DNA from: Craterostigma plantagineum
Lineage: Eukaryota > Streptophyta > Magnoliopsida > Lamiales > Linderniaceae
Direction: 5' to 3'
NCBI GenBank assembly: GCA_027422505.1
Contig: JAPQWV010000328.1
Coordinates: forward strand, 1-64,000
DNA: 64,000 bases
Shown: one piece after another, positions 23,641-35,082 of the stretch
Layout of the letters: each line of letters starts with the position of its first letter
Numbering within the stretch: the stretch's first letter is position 1
The notes under the pieces: generated by a model
Told to the model about the DNA's origin: nothing
The model's database searches: none
Seen by the model: only the letters and a program-made list of their open reading frames with translations
Translations under genes and position numbers: made by a program

Positions 23641-26511
23641 AAAAAACAAATTAAAGAACTTTAGGTACACACTTATAAATGGGTCCTCTCAGATTAGAAG
23701 ATTTCTTCTTAGGTTCAGATATGGTTCCTAAAATAGTGTTAGTAGGATCTTTAACAACCCAAGTCAATCGTGAAGAAATTGAGTTGGGTTTTCCCTTTGT
23801 AGACGGCTTAGCCTTTTTGGCTTTCGTCCCCTTTTAGGCGGGGATTTAGGAACCAATTTAGCTTGACCCTTGCAGGGAAGATTAATTTCAGTGCGGACAA
23901 ATGCTTTAGTAGGCTTGAGTGTGGAAAAGATATTTTCATTGGATAGTCTCCAAAGGTGCTTGGGGGATTCGATCTTAACGGGATACCATAGGTGAGAACA
24001 AGTGTGATAGCGCCATAAGCTTTCTTTATGACTGGATCTTATTTCCTGTGGGTCTTCCTAGAGGCATTTGTCTTAGAATGATTAACTTGTATTGTTGAAG
24101 TAAAGCCTGTTTCGAAATTAGCGCTTCTAAAAGTGGTCGGCTGAAGATAACATGTAGAAGCAAATATTTGAACAGAAGAAACAACTCTTATATTTCTACG
24201 AGTGTCTTTTATGTGTACAGAAGGAGATATTTTCTTAGATGCATTCAAATCTACGGGCTCCTTCTCTATTTTTAATCTAGACACTCCTGCCTTCGACTCT
24301 AATGCTGGCCCTACGCCCCTGTAGACGTAAGTGAAACAAGATTAGATTTAGGAGTTTTTAAAGTATTATTTATAATTTTCTGATCTTTTGAAGGTGCTTT
24401 TTCTTCACGCTTTTCAGAATGATATTTTCGGTTGAGGGAGATGCGTGAGAAATGGCTTGTGAGATGGAGGAAGCTTTGAGATTTCCCATCTCTTTTAGGA
24501 ATTTGGTCTTTTTAGCTTCAAAATTCTCTCTTTCCTTTTCTAAAGAAACTCTTAACCCTTCTATTTTCCTAACAGTAGGGGGAATATTGAGCTTCCTTAT
24601 TATTGGAATGATCTTCAAGAACTTGATCTGATTCAAGGCTCCAACCCTTGTGAAGATTCCTAGTGTTGTTACTTTGATTCAGTTCGTCATAGCAGAAGGG
24701 GATTTCAGCCTTGGTTTTGGCTTCTTCTAATTCATAAGTTTCTTTTTCCCCAGTAAAAGCCATGGGAGAGGTTAGTCTGAGACCCATGTATTTGACATTG
24801 TAGAGTTGTTTATAGTCAATTTTCTTCAAGTGACATGGATTCTTAAAACCTAAGTCATACTTGTAAACATAAAATTCTAAGTCCTTGGGCTGATTTAAAA
24901 ATATGGTCTGTTCATTTTGTCCCTTCTTTACTATAAGATCATCTAATTTTTTAATTTTAGCTTATAACTTCTTACGCTCTTCTCCTAATAGAGCAAAGTT
25001 ATTTTTCGCCGTCAATTTGTCGGCTTAACAGGCGTCTAGATATTTCATAGTGCCCAAACTTTAGTATTAGATTTATCTAATTCTGCTTCTAAGTTGGTGA
25101 TCTTCGTAGTCGCTTCTGTTAACCTACAGTTGAGGTTAGCTTTCTCATTGAGATTTCTAGCCAAGCAATTATAGTTATTTTCTAGCCTCTCTTCTAATTC
25201 TTTAACTTTTAGGTCATGCTGCTCTATCTGAGGCTTTGTAGTCTCACTAGAATGTAAGCTCTTAGCAAGTTCTACTATTTTTGAACTAGAGCTCCTAAGT
25301 TCTGATTCGAGACTAGTAATTTTCTCCTGAGACATAGCTAGTTTCTTCTCTACTTCCTTTACTTTTCTGCTCACGTTTCATGTTAGTGTATGCTAAATTC
25401 ATACGATTATAACATGGTCAATAATGTGAAAGGAGAAACTACCTCCTGAGAAGATTCAGATGCTTGGTCTACGTCCGTCAGGTCTGACGTTTCGGCGTCA
25501 GAATGCTCATCCAGGCGGGCCATTAGGGCTAAATTCTCTTCCTCTGAGCTAGATGTGCCCTCGAGCCAGTGGTCTTGTTGCCATTAAAGCTACTCCATCT
25601 TCCTTCTGCTTTGTGAGTTGAAGCTTCTTGGAGTAGTTGGCGTCTCTCTTCTTTGGGAGAGTGCATCTCCGGCATAATGACATGATTTCCTGCAGTTAAA
25701 ACACTAGGTCGTTTCTTTGATGTTCCTGACTCGGAGGTCTCAAGTGCACGGTCTTTGTTCTTTGAGCTTGAGGTCCGAAGTCGATTGCCTGATGATGAGG
25801 ACTTCCTTTTGAAGTATTGTTTGCTCACTATTTTCATGATTAACGCCAATTGCTTTCCCAGCACTTTCATGTTAAGCTCCATGTCTGAATCTGATTCATC
25901 TTCAGACTCTGAGGGGGTATGAGAGTTAATGATCTTCTCTTTTCGTGGTTTTGAGCTTCTCTTCTCTGAGACTAGGGCAACCGAGTCGTCGATAAGTTTG
26001 CCCTTCTGCTACTTCTGAATCTCGCTTATGTCTTCCTCGTGTTGCGCGAGATTGTCAAACATGGCGTGGATATACAACTCCTCAAGGTGTTTATTTTGTT
26101 GGATTTGAGTGGATATCTTCTTTCATTTTGAGGGCAGAGAGGAAAGAAATCGGATGTTGGTTTCCATGTTTTTCTTAGTGATTTCAATTTTCCTCATCTC
26201 ATTTAAGAGTGTGAGATATCTCTGGTAGAGATCATGTAAGCACTCCTCAGGTTTAGCTCTAAATGAATCGTAGGCTGTGAGAATATTTTCCTTCTTGGCC
26301 TTGATACCGACTTCTGTTCGTTGCATCATATTATGCAGCTCATCCCGCATTCCCTTAGCCATTGGGATGTTGTCTATCTGTCGATAGATGTTGTTTGGGA
26401 TGTTGCATTAGGGTGTTCTTGGCTATCAGATCAGCATTTGCTCTCACTTTTTCCTCTGTAGTGTACTCTCTAGGCTCTTTAATTCGTCTAGAGGCATGGA
26501 TCAGAGGATTA

Positions 26512-28007
26512 CACTAGTACAGAAACACACATGGGCGAGGGTTGTTATAGCTCATGGGCGACGATTTCCGTGCGTCGCCCAGAGTCCCGTCGCCCATGTG
26601 CGTGATTTTGGGCGACGGTTGTGCAACCGTCGCCGAAGACAGGTTATGGGCGACGGTTGTTTGGCACAACCGTCGCCCAAAGTACCCCGTATGGCGCTTT
26701 TGTGAACGGGTGGGCGACGGGTTCTTCCGCAACAACCGTCGCCCAAAATCAATTCTTTTTAAAAATTTAATCATAGGCGACGGTTTCTACCTAAGAAACC
26801 GTCGCCCAAAACATCTGCTGAAAATAATAATAATAAAAAAAAGCAGCCGCCGTGCCCAGATCCGGCCTTCCCCAGCACCGTCATTGATTACCTTTCGCCC
26901 ACTCACCTTCGTCGGCGCCGTCCAGTCCTCCCGTCTCATCTCGGACTCCGTCCGACCTCGTCGATGCCAAACCCGCCACCGTCAGAGCTCGTCGTCGCCA
27001 AACCCGCTGCCGCCAGAGCTCGTCCACGCCAGATCCGCCACCGTCAGAGCTTGTCGTCGCCAAACCCGCCGCCGTCAGAGCTCGTTGACGCCAGACCAGC
27101 CCCCGTCAGAGCTCGTCGTCGCCAGACCGCCACCGTCAGCGCTCGTCATCGCCAAACCCGCCGCCGCCAGAGCTCGTCCACGCCAGATCCGCCACCGTCA
27201 GAGCTCGCCATCGCCAGATCCGCCACCACTCGAGCTCGTCATCGCCAGATCCGCCACCATTCCTTCCCTCGCCTAACCTTGGAGCACAACCCAAATAGAA
27301 GAACAAATCTGTGAAGAAAAAAAAAAGAAGAGAAGCGAAATGAAGATGAAGAAACCCTTCCCTTGCCTAACCTTGGAGCAGCCCAAATAGCAGAAAAAAA
27401 CTGTGAAGAGAAAAAGAAGAGGAGAGAAATGAAGAAGAAAAAAGGAAACACAGACGAAGTGAGACGTGGGTGGGACGAAATGATAGCAGAGAGAATTGGG
27501 AGAGAATTGAAACGTGTATATACCAAAATGAACTGAATCGCGTATTTCCATGATACTTCCAAAATTTTCACTTCGCGCTCATGGGCCATGGGCGACGGTT
27601 GTTTCGAAGCAACAGTCGCCCATACTCAATGTTAAAAAAATAAACTTAAAAATAGACCATGGGCGACAGTTGTTTTGGAATAACCGTCGCCCATACTCAA
27701 ATTTTTTAAAAAAAATAAATTAAAAGCATATAGGCGACGATTTTTCGTATCATCCTAGCAACCGTCGCCCAAGCTTGTATTTTAAAAAAAAAGTAAAGTA
27801 ATATTGTATATATGCGACGGTTATTGCAGGAAACCGTCGCCGGAGTCTTTCGTCAACTATAGGCGACGATTTTGGACAAGAAACCGTCGCCTATGATGAA
27901 CAAAAAGTAAAAAAATTACGACACAGCCATCGCGTCCACTGTAGGCGACGGTTTTTCAGGAACCGTCGCTGAAGGTGCCGTCGCCTATATATCATTTTCT
28001 ACTAGTG
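26512..28007. mobile_element. non-autonomous CACTA (EnSpm-like) transposon
   Basis: The ends are CACTAGTACAGAAA and, on the other strand, CACTAGTAGAAAA, with TTA duplicated outside (26509-26511 and 28008-28010). Both subterminal regions (26533-26810 and 27585-27990) carry many copies of GGCGACGGTT or AACCGTCGCC, usually as inverted pairs forming hairpins. Such repeats are the known transposase-binding sites of CACTA elements. The 1496-bp body has no transposase. The middle holds a GC-rich tandem repeat. Confidence 0.92.
26935..27265 (+). repeat. GC-rich tandem repeat inside the CACTA element
   Basis: Irregular units of about 36-39 bp contain CGCCACCGTCAGAGCTCGTC-type sequence, repeated about eight times. 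Both strands stay open over much of it, as expected for a compositional repeat, so the encoded Pro/Ser/Arg-rich frames need not be real. It could be a degenerated captured gene fragment or an expanded minisatellite. Confidence 0.7.
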
Positions 28008-28153
28008 TTAGCAGTGTTGTCACCAGGTACATTTACCCAGAACTTAGCTGGGCCTTGCTCAATAAAATTTAGAAATTGGCTTCTCCAAACTGTGTATTCA
28101 CCTCTCTTGCGTATCGGGGGACGGTTGTCGCTTCCAAGTGAGTAGGCATCCAT

Positions 28154-29210
28154 TTTATCTTCTAGAGTTGATGAAGGATCTTCGTTTGTTGTTTTGATAA
28201 TTTGGATATTGATGTTACGTGCTTCACAAGTAGCAAACAAGTTAGTAGCGTTTGATATTAAAGCAGTCGAGAATTATTTTCGATTCAATCTTTAGAGCTT
28301 GATCAAAAATAATTGTGTCTAGATAAAATATACAGATTATTGTTCTCGTGCGAGACAGGTTTGTCAGCGAAAAATTTTACGAGCGAAAAAAGATTGTTCG
28401 AATCTTTCGGTCAAGAAAAATCTCTTACTCGTGAATTTATTTCGATCGCAAAGAAACAATACGTTTAGTAAGTTTCTCGCTAAGTCAAACTAAATTCATT
28501 GGCTGTAAAGTTTCTCGGACGCAAATGATTTTTGCTTAGTCAAACTTAGAAAGTCTGACCGAAAATGTTTTTGGACGGAAAGTTTTGCGCGCGCAAAAGT
28601 CAAAATTGGTCTTCGTCGAAAAAGATTTTCGCTTAGTGATGCCCGAGTAATTTATCTACTAAAGTCGTTCCTGATAAAGACGACATTATGTCTGACTTTG
28701 TATTCTGATCGAGGAAAATTATCGCGCCGAGTTTTTCGATCGAGAAATTAATCTGATCGACGAACCTAGCGAGAAAAATTGAAATTATCGCAAAAAAAAA
28801 CACAGAATACACTTAACACTGATTCAAGCAAAAACTATGAACTATGAAATTACAAGTAATTGCTCGTAATCAAATGATGAATATGTACGAACACGCAATT
28901 AAACACATTAGAAAGCAAAACATGTCGATTTTGACCAAAATCAGAATGTGTTCTAAACGATTTTCGCGCGAACAGTAATCACTTAAATCCTATCGACTCT
29001 GCTAAATTGAAGTTCAAACAGCTACGAATCTAATTGTAATCAGTGTATATCACTAAATCAAGCACAACATCAAATTCAAACCAATTAAGCACAGAATTGG
29101 GCTATTAGATCGAAATTGAATTCACGCCAAACTATTCTTCGATGGAACAGTATCAGAATCCAAATTTCAATCCAAATCTAACAATTTTCGATTCAAAACA
29201 GAACGAATCT
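28154..29210 (-). other. copia 2 long 5' leader with TCGA words
   Basis: About 1 kb of AT-rich leader between the primer site and the gag start. TCGAGAAA, CGATCG and TTTTTCGA words concentrate at 28260-28800. Several stretches match the copia 1 leader, for example CACGCCAAACTATTCTTCGA near 29121 and 20770. Confidence 0.75.
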
Positions 29211-29222
29211 GCTCTGATACCA
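29211..29222 (-). promoter_or_regulatory. primer binding site of copia 2 (initiator tRNA-Met)
   Basis: The minus strand reads TGGTATCAGAGC two bases inside the LTR end at 29225. This is the expected copia primer site and fixes element polarity. Confidence 0.93.
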
Positions 29223-29224
29223 AT

Positions 29225-29574
29225 TGTTAGGTCCTGATTTATCAACTCTATGATCCTAGACACGAATTCATAAGTTTACGATTAGAATTATTCAATTTTG
29301 CCTCACGATCGAAAACTTACTATTGAGCCCGTGAGAGAATTTCGCTTAGAGTGAGAAGATTTCTTGTGTTTCTCTCCCTAGAAATCGAATAGCAAGCCTT
29401 TCGGATCAATTTGTCTATCTTCTCATTTAGCACAATGTTTGTACATCTATTTATACCAAACATAGTTGGTATAAATAACAAATTAAATCCTAAATTAAGG
29501 ACAAATACAATAAAAGACCATTAATTACAAGGACAACTAATTAAATCAAGGCACAACTAAGATGATATTCTACA
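29225..29574 (-). repeat. copia 2 5' LTR (350 bp)
   Basis: On the plus strand it begins TGTTAGGTCC and ends ATTCTACA, so on the minus strand it runs TG...CA. A primer site lies adjacent on the inner side. It contains a TATA-like TATTTATACC near 29449. No second intact copy is in the window. Confidence 0.85.
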
Positions 29575-30848
29575 ATTACGTTGAGGACCACATAAAATTT
29601 AAGTGTGGGGGGAGGAAATTGCGCGAAACAGATGCGGACATTACTATATGTGCATCATTTGTTGAATTACATGAAATAGGGGTAAAATTTTTCAAAATTA
29701 TATTTGCTATCGTTGAAAGATTGATTTTATGTTAGTTCAATGTAAGTAATTAGGATACACATGCGTAGTCGAATCTTTCTTGCATGATGAACTTAGCGAT
29801 ACCTGAAAGATTCGTACGCATAACCCAATTTTTGTGATATTTTGAGCCTAGAGCATATTGCTCATTTCTTTGGTTGTGTAAATCATGTTTTATTTATTTC
29901 TCTCTAGAACTTGCTTGCGTATTACGTTCTGAAATTGCTTAAAGTGAGATTGTGTGAAATATGAAGGCATTAGGAATTAAGTCATAGCCAAAGTTCCCGA
30001 CCACGACTGATTACCGTAGTTAGCCACTTTGAGTCTGAACCATTTCTTTCTGAGAAAAAAAACAAAAAAAACGTCCGACTCAAATAAGCCTTCAGAAACA
30101 AACCCAATCGGAGCAATAGTGGAAGTGGAGGTTGATGTTGGAGTTGAAAAGCGCACCCAGACATATACCAAGGTTGACCGTGAAAAGAAGTTAAGAACTC
30201 TTCCATTGATAATCTCTCACTCGCAAAGAGGCCGAGAGATGGGGAGCTTAGCATCGAAAAAATTCTAAGAATCCTTCCTCTGATAATCTTTCAATTTTTC
30301 AAAAAATAAATAAATAAAGTATATGTTATCCTAGAATGAAAGAAGAAGGGCTTAGTGAAATAACGATGAAGTCAAAAGAAGAACTAAGGAAAAAAGAGAA
30401 AGAAAAGCAGAACATTCGGTGCGCTCGAGACGATGGCATGATCCCGACACGTGTACTGCTCATATCCTTCTGTTGCTTATTATTTGTTTACCTCACATAC
30501 TTTAGCCCTGCTATACCCAGAAAAAAAACCTGCCTCACGCTTTATCATTTAAAGTGGTAGATTTACTAATCTCTTGCAAGCTATGGTAGAGATTAGATAA
30601 ACGCATAAGCCAAGAGAACTCATTGACATTTTTACCTATACACCAAGCGATATGAGTGAATCCTTGTGCGGTATGAATCTTTATTGGTGTTACCAGGGTA
30701 GTCGTGTAGAAAATCCTTGATCTTTTAGGTGTTTCCCGACGTTGCCTACATGATATCTATGCATATTGTCATTCTTAAAGTGATAAGTTACATGATTTAT
30801 ATTTATTTTCTTTTAATATACTTTGCTTGAGGAGAGTGCGGAGGAATT
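29575..30848 (+). other. 3' region of an Athila/Tat-like gypsy element
   Basis: No intact gene is present. The stretch TTTAAGTGTGGGGGGAGG near 29600 and a purine-rich run before 30849 (GTGCGGAGGAAT) resemble the sequence between pol and the 3' LTR in plant Athila/Tat elements. Short open frames at 29977-30560 lack motifs. The assignment rests on these noncoding signatures only. Confidence 0.45.
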
Positions 30849-31030
30849 TGATAGATAATAATTTACACAGTATTTGAGCTTAAACTCTCTTCAATTTATG
30901 ACATATTGTGCTAATTATTATATATTAAAGTTATATATTACATCGTGAGTGGAGAACTTTCTTTTGTTAGGTGTGCAAGTTGTAGAGGGAGACAATAGTT
31001 CACACAAGAGATGGAGACAACATCATTTTC
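30849..31030 (+). repeat. LTR start fragment (Athila/Tat-like)
   Basis: TGATAGATAATAATTTACAC follows a purine tract, as expected at a 3' LTR start. The sequence changes character near 31030, where TTCACCGCCCCC appears twice (31036 and 31062), so the LTR seems truncated. A matching second LTR is not in the window. Confidence 0.4.
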
Positions 31031-31320
31031 ATACTGGATTGCTATTCACCGCCCCCTTTTCCTAGTCACCGCCCCCTAAAGGGCTGAAAGAAGACCTTTT
31101 TGCCCTTTTGAATTAAATTTTTTATTTAAAGTCCTTTCCAGACAACAATTTTCACATCGCAATCAAACATTCAAATCAGACTAAAACAAAACAAAAAAAC
31201 GTTCAAATCGCAATCAAACATTCAAATCAGACTCAGACAAAAACAAAACAAATTAACGTAAAATTCGTTCGTACGTATGTGAATTATCGAACTTGATTCG
31301 ATCACGCACCAAAAAAGTCC
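31031..31320. other. unassigned spacer with TTCACCGCCCCC doublet
   Basis: A 12-13-bp C-rich motif is repeated 26 bp apart, followed by a stretch in which CAAATCGCAATCAAACATTC recurs near 31155 and 31204. No gene or terminal inverted repeat could be established. It may be the end of the element that holds the hairpin array to its right. Confidence 0.35.
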
Positions 31321-31321
31321 C

Positions 31322-31600
31322 GACCGAAAAACAATCTCGTCTTTTCGGGCCGGACCGAAAAATAATTTCGGCCACATCAAGGCAGGACCGAAACATAATT
31401 TCGGCAGTACCTTGAAGTGGCCGAAAAGAAATTTCGGCCCTGATGGTTACAACCGAAATTATGTTTCGGTCGAGACTGGTCCGACCGAAACTAGTTTCGG
31501 TCTGGACAGCTCTGACCGAAATTTCGCTTCGGTCGAAACCGTCGGGGCCGAAAATATATTTCGGCCGACACCTAATATGGCCGAAATTTCTCTTCGGCTG
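31322..31600. repeat. array of eight GACCGAAA/TTTCGGTC hairpins
   Basis: Consecutive inverted pairs such as GGCCGAAA-AGAAA-TTTCGGCC and GACCGAAA-CTAG-TTTCGGTC occur about every 30-40 bp. I count eight pairs with 7-8-bp arms and 4-6-base loops. Arms alternate between GGCC and GACC forms. The design is like the subterminal hairpins of the CACTA element but with a different word, and no CACTA termini were found. Confidence 0.85.
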
Positions 31601-31619
31601 AGTATATATTTTTTTTTTA

Positions 31620-32094
31620 ATTCGATTTTTAATTCGATTATTTAATTAGATTATTAATAGGATTATTTAATTAGATTATTTAATTGGATTATTTAATTCG
31701 ATTATTTAATAGGATTATTTAATTAAATTATTTAATTGGATTATTTAATTTGATTATTTAATTGGATTATTTAATTAAATTATTTAATTGGATTATTTAA
31801 TTAAATTATTTAATTGGATTATTTAATTCGATTATTTAATTAGATTATTTAATTCGATTATTTATTTGGATTATTTAATATGATTATTTAATTCGATTAT
31901 TTAATAGGATTATTTAATTGGATTATTTAATTCGATTATTTAATTAGAATTTAATTGGAATTCGTTATTTAATTGGATTATTTAATAAAATTATTTAATT
32001 GTATTATTTAATTCGATTATTTAATTAGATTATTTAATTCGATTATTTAATTAGATTATTTAATTGGATTATTTAATTTGATTATTTAATAGGA
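31620..32094. repeat. ATTATTTAATTSG minisatellite (left part)
   Basis: Tandem units of about 13-14 bp, ATTATTTAATTCG or ATTATTTAATTGG with TTAGATT and AGGATT variants, about 35 units. It is interrupted at 32104 by a MULE-like insertion and resumes at 34849. Confidence 0.93.
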
Positions 32095-32103
32095 TTATTT
32101 AAT

Positions 32104-34848
32104 GGGAAGATTTTCGTTCAAGCCCTCCTAAAGTTTCCATTTATCTGTCAGACCCTGTCAGAAATTGAATAAGTTTAAGAGACCTGCTTTTTTGTAAAAA
32201 TCGAGTAAAGGACCCAAAAAATAGAATTTGACGAAAATAGAATCACGACATGCTTTTTTGGTATTATATGAAGCGTTACTTTTACTTCATTATATGTTAT
32301 ACAGTTACAACATATTGTTACTGTAGAAAACAGATACGTTATTTTTCAACAATCTTGTGTTACTTTGCTACTGCAAAACGTTATAAACAGAATTTTTTTT
32401 CGAACTCATTTTTCTTACAGTGAATCGAGAACAAAAAAATTCGATTGACCCATCCAACCGATTCGACATGTCTTGTTGGATTCATTATGATATTTACGAT
32501 GCACAAGGTAGAATTTGCTTGTCTAATTAGGGTGCAAATTCGAAAACATAATGATAAATCGTATCTAGATGTCGACATAAATTGCAAGTAATCGGTATAA
32601 ATTCGAGGTACCCATGAGAAATCGAGGTCTATTTTACCTTATTGAGTCAATAACGCCGAGATTTATGCAGTTTTCATCTATTTTTTGGTGTCGTTTGTGA
32701 TTTTCGTTTTATTCATTTCGATCAATTACTTGTATACAGGATGTGTTATTTACGACGAATAATGCGTTATTACCTTTCAGCGACGTGTTACTTCTATGTC
32801 AAAATTTGATATTAACCATAAGACATTTGTTATTTTTTGCTATGTTATAAGTATTTCTTTTTACACGATCTAGGGAAAATATAATATCCGTTTCTTACAA
32901 CTAATCGGTATAAATTCGAGGTACCCATATGAAATTGAGATCTATTTTACCTTATTGAGTCAATAACGACATGATTTATGCAATTTTCATCTGTTTTTTA
33001 CTGTCGTTTGTGATTTTCGTTCCATTTATCCCGACCCATTATTTGTCTACAGAATGTGTTATTTACGACAAACAAGGCGTTATTACTTTTCAGTGATGTG
33101 TTATTTCTAAGTCAACATTTGTTATTATCTTGAAGACAATTGTTATTGTCTATGCGCTAGGGTTTTTGGGTAGTTTTTGGGGTTTAAGACTTACGGGTTC
33201 GAGGTTAAGATTAAGGGTTAACGACATGAAATTTTGGGAGAATGATCCACGACTTGTGCAGTATAAGATACAACCTTAAAAAAATTTTGGGGTTCGGGAT
33301 TTAGGGTTTAGGTTTTATGGTTTCGGGCATCGGATTTAGGGTCGGGAGCATATTATTTTGTATTTGTGGTCTATAAATGTTATTAGTACTTAATGTTGAC
33401 GTTTGAACATGTTCGTGGTGCAATTTATAATGTTATGTTCCATTGAAAGAGGTGATAATATATGTTTCGCAATGGAGGACTACATGTTTATATATCTATT
33501 GAGATCAACATTCATCTATTGACATCAAATTTCGCCTAATGTGTCTTTTAAAGGAATGTGGTGATTAAAATTCATCAAATTATATATTTACATGAACATC
33601 CATATTAATCATCCAAAATAAAAGTGTATTTTTGTACGAATTAATCGAATTATTGACGTGGTACTGAACAACATTTATGAGGTATCAGTATTGATCAATG
33701 TGTTATTAATTGAGGTCATGTTGTTTTATTTAACCTAACGCGTGTTATTATTTCCAATGAATGTAGTACAAATTTGAGAAAGTCCTGTAAATATTCTCTG
33801 ACAATTCTGTTAAATTCTCTGACGGTAGAACCTTCTAGAATATTCTCAATGAAATGTTTTTTTTACATGTATATGTGTTATATTTGTTGTGTAAACTATT
33901 ACTTTAAAAGTCGTTTTTTACACAATTTAGGGAAAATATAATATCCGTTTTTTGCAACTAATCAGTATAAATTCAAGGTACCCATGAGAAATTAAGGTTT
34001 ATTTTACCTTATTGAGTCAATAACGACGTGATTTATGCAGTTTTCATATGTTTTTTGGGTCGTTTGTGATTTTCGTTCTTTTTCTCCCGATCCATTGGTT
34101 GTATACAGAATGTGTTATTTACGACAGACAATGCGTTATTACCTTTCAGCGACGTGTTACTTCTAAGTCAACATTTGTTATTAACCATAAGATATTTGTT
34201 ATTTTTTCTGTGTTATAAGTATTTCTTTTTTACACGATTTAGTGAAAATATAATATCCGTTTCTTGCATCTAATTGGTATAAATGCGACGTACCCAATTT
34301 TACCTTATTGAGTCAATAACGATGTGATTTATGCAGTTTTCATCTGTTTTTAGTGTCGTTTTGTGATTTCGTTCTTTTTCTTCCGATCTATTGGTGTATA
34401 CAGACTGTATTAACAATATATGGATCGTTATTTCTAATGTAGGATGTGGTATTTGTGTGAGACGATTTGTTATTTACTAGAAGGGATGTGTCATACGTCG
34501 CCAAGTGATTTGGAAAAAAAAATTAAGTTCAGCTCCGGCAGCTTGTCGCCTCGCCTGTGGCATCCTTCGAAGTCTACTACGACGACGGGTCAGGGTCGGA
34601 CCTCTTCTGCTCACGAATGTCGAGATTATAGGCGGAAATCGAGCTTGAAGACGAGCTCGCTCGTTGGAGAAGACGATGGCAAAAGTTTGTAAATTTCACA
34701 TCTGTTAGGGGATAAATATGTCATATCGCATAGTTTAGGTATTTTTCACTAAGAGTTTTGAAAAGTAGGTCCTTCATACTAAATGAAATTTGATTGGGGC
34801 CTGACCACTAGTTGAAATTATTAATAGGGCCTAACGCGTAATTAACCC
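32104..34848. mobile_element. Mutator-like (MULE) non-autonomous element
   Basis: A 2745-bp insertion splits the minisatellite, with 9-bp duplications TTATTTAAT at 32095-32103 and 34849-34857. The ends, GGGAAGATTTTCGTTCAAGCCC and the complement GGGTTAATTACGCGTTAGGCCC, share the G-rich start and the GCCC end but match at only about half of positions. A 9-bp duplication suggests Mutator. It could also arise by chance within the repeat. No transposase was found, and it holds internal repeats of about 310 bp. Confidence 0.6.
32590..34430. repeat. four imperfect ~310-bp internal repeats of the MULE-like element
   Basis: Blocks starting near AATCGGTATAAATTCGAGGT (about 32590), 32903, 33958 and 34270 share TTTTACCTTATTGAGTCAAT, ACGATTTATGCAG, TGTGTTATTTACGAC and GCGTTATTACC in the same order. 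The first two and the last two are adjacent pairs. A middle section (33160-33360) is rich in GGGTTT and TTTAGGG-like words. Confidence 0.75.
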
Positions 34849-35082
34849 TTATTTAATTCGATTATTTAATTGGATTATTTAATTGAATTATTTAATTCAA
34901 TTATTTAATCAGATTATTTAATTGGATTATTTTATTCGATTATTTAATTGAATTATTAAATTATTTAATTGGATTATTTAATTCGCTTATTTAATTACAT
35001 TATTTAATTAGATTATTTAATTCGATTATTTAAGAAAATTATTTAATTCGATTATTTAATAGGATTATTTAGTTGGATTATT
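34849..35082. repeat. ATTATTTAATTSG minisatellite (right part)
   Basis: Continuation of the 13-14-bp array after the MULE-like insertion, about 16 units, more diverged towards the right end. Confidence 0.9.

Larger units (their letters stand above)
23641..28153 (-). pseudogene. copia 2 gag, split by a CACTA element
   Basis: Gag starts at ATG 28153-28151 (MDAYSLGSDNRPP) and is interrupted at 28007-26512 by the CACTA transposon. It continues with the gag domain (GMRDELHNMMQRTEVG, 26123-26362), a degraded zinc-knuckle region (25670-25720) and a coiled coil (LESELRSSSSKIVELAK, 25045-25374). It ends in a basic linker (24039-24829). It parallels copia 1 gag segment by segment and has multiple frame breaks. 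Confidence 0.8.
20861..29574 (-). mobile_element. copia 2: 5' truncation-free, 3' cut Ty1/copia element
   Basis: The second minus-strand copia runs from the 5' LTR (29225-29574) through primer site, leader, gag and pol to RNase H, where copia 1 interrupts it at 20861. It shares gene order, the coiled-coil gag extension, leader vocabulary and one nonsense codon with copia 1. It is split internally by a CACTA element. No 3' LTR is in the window. Confidence 0.85.

Noticed and set aside
26554..27314. Long plus-strand frames of 240 and 116 residues inside the CACTA element
   Set aside because: They follow the GC-rich repeat and are low-complexity Pro/Arg/Ser translations open in several frames. 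No protein family recognised.
30029..30560. Possible envelope-like or accessory ORF in the Athila-like 3' fragment
   Set aside because: Frames are short, Lys-rich and lack signal peptide or transmembrane pattern consistent with a real gene.
33160..33360. Interstitial telomere-like TTTAGGG/GGGTTT words
   Set aside because: Only a few exact TTTAGGG units, with no run of tandem copies. Better described as a GT-rich stretch of the MULE-like element.
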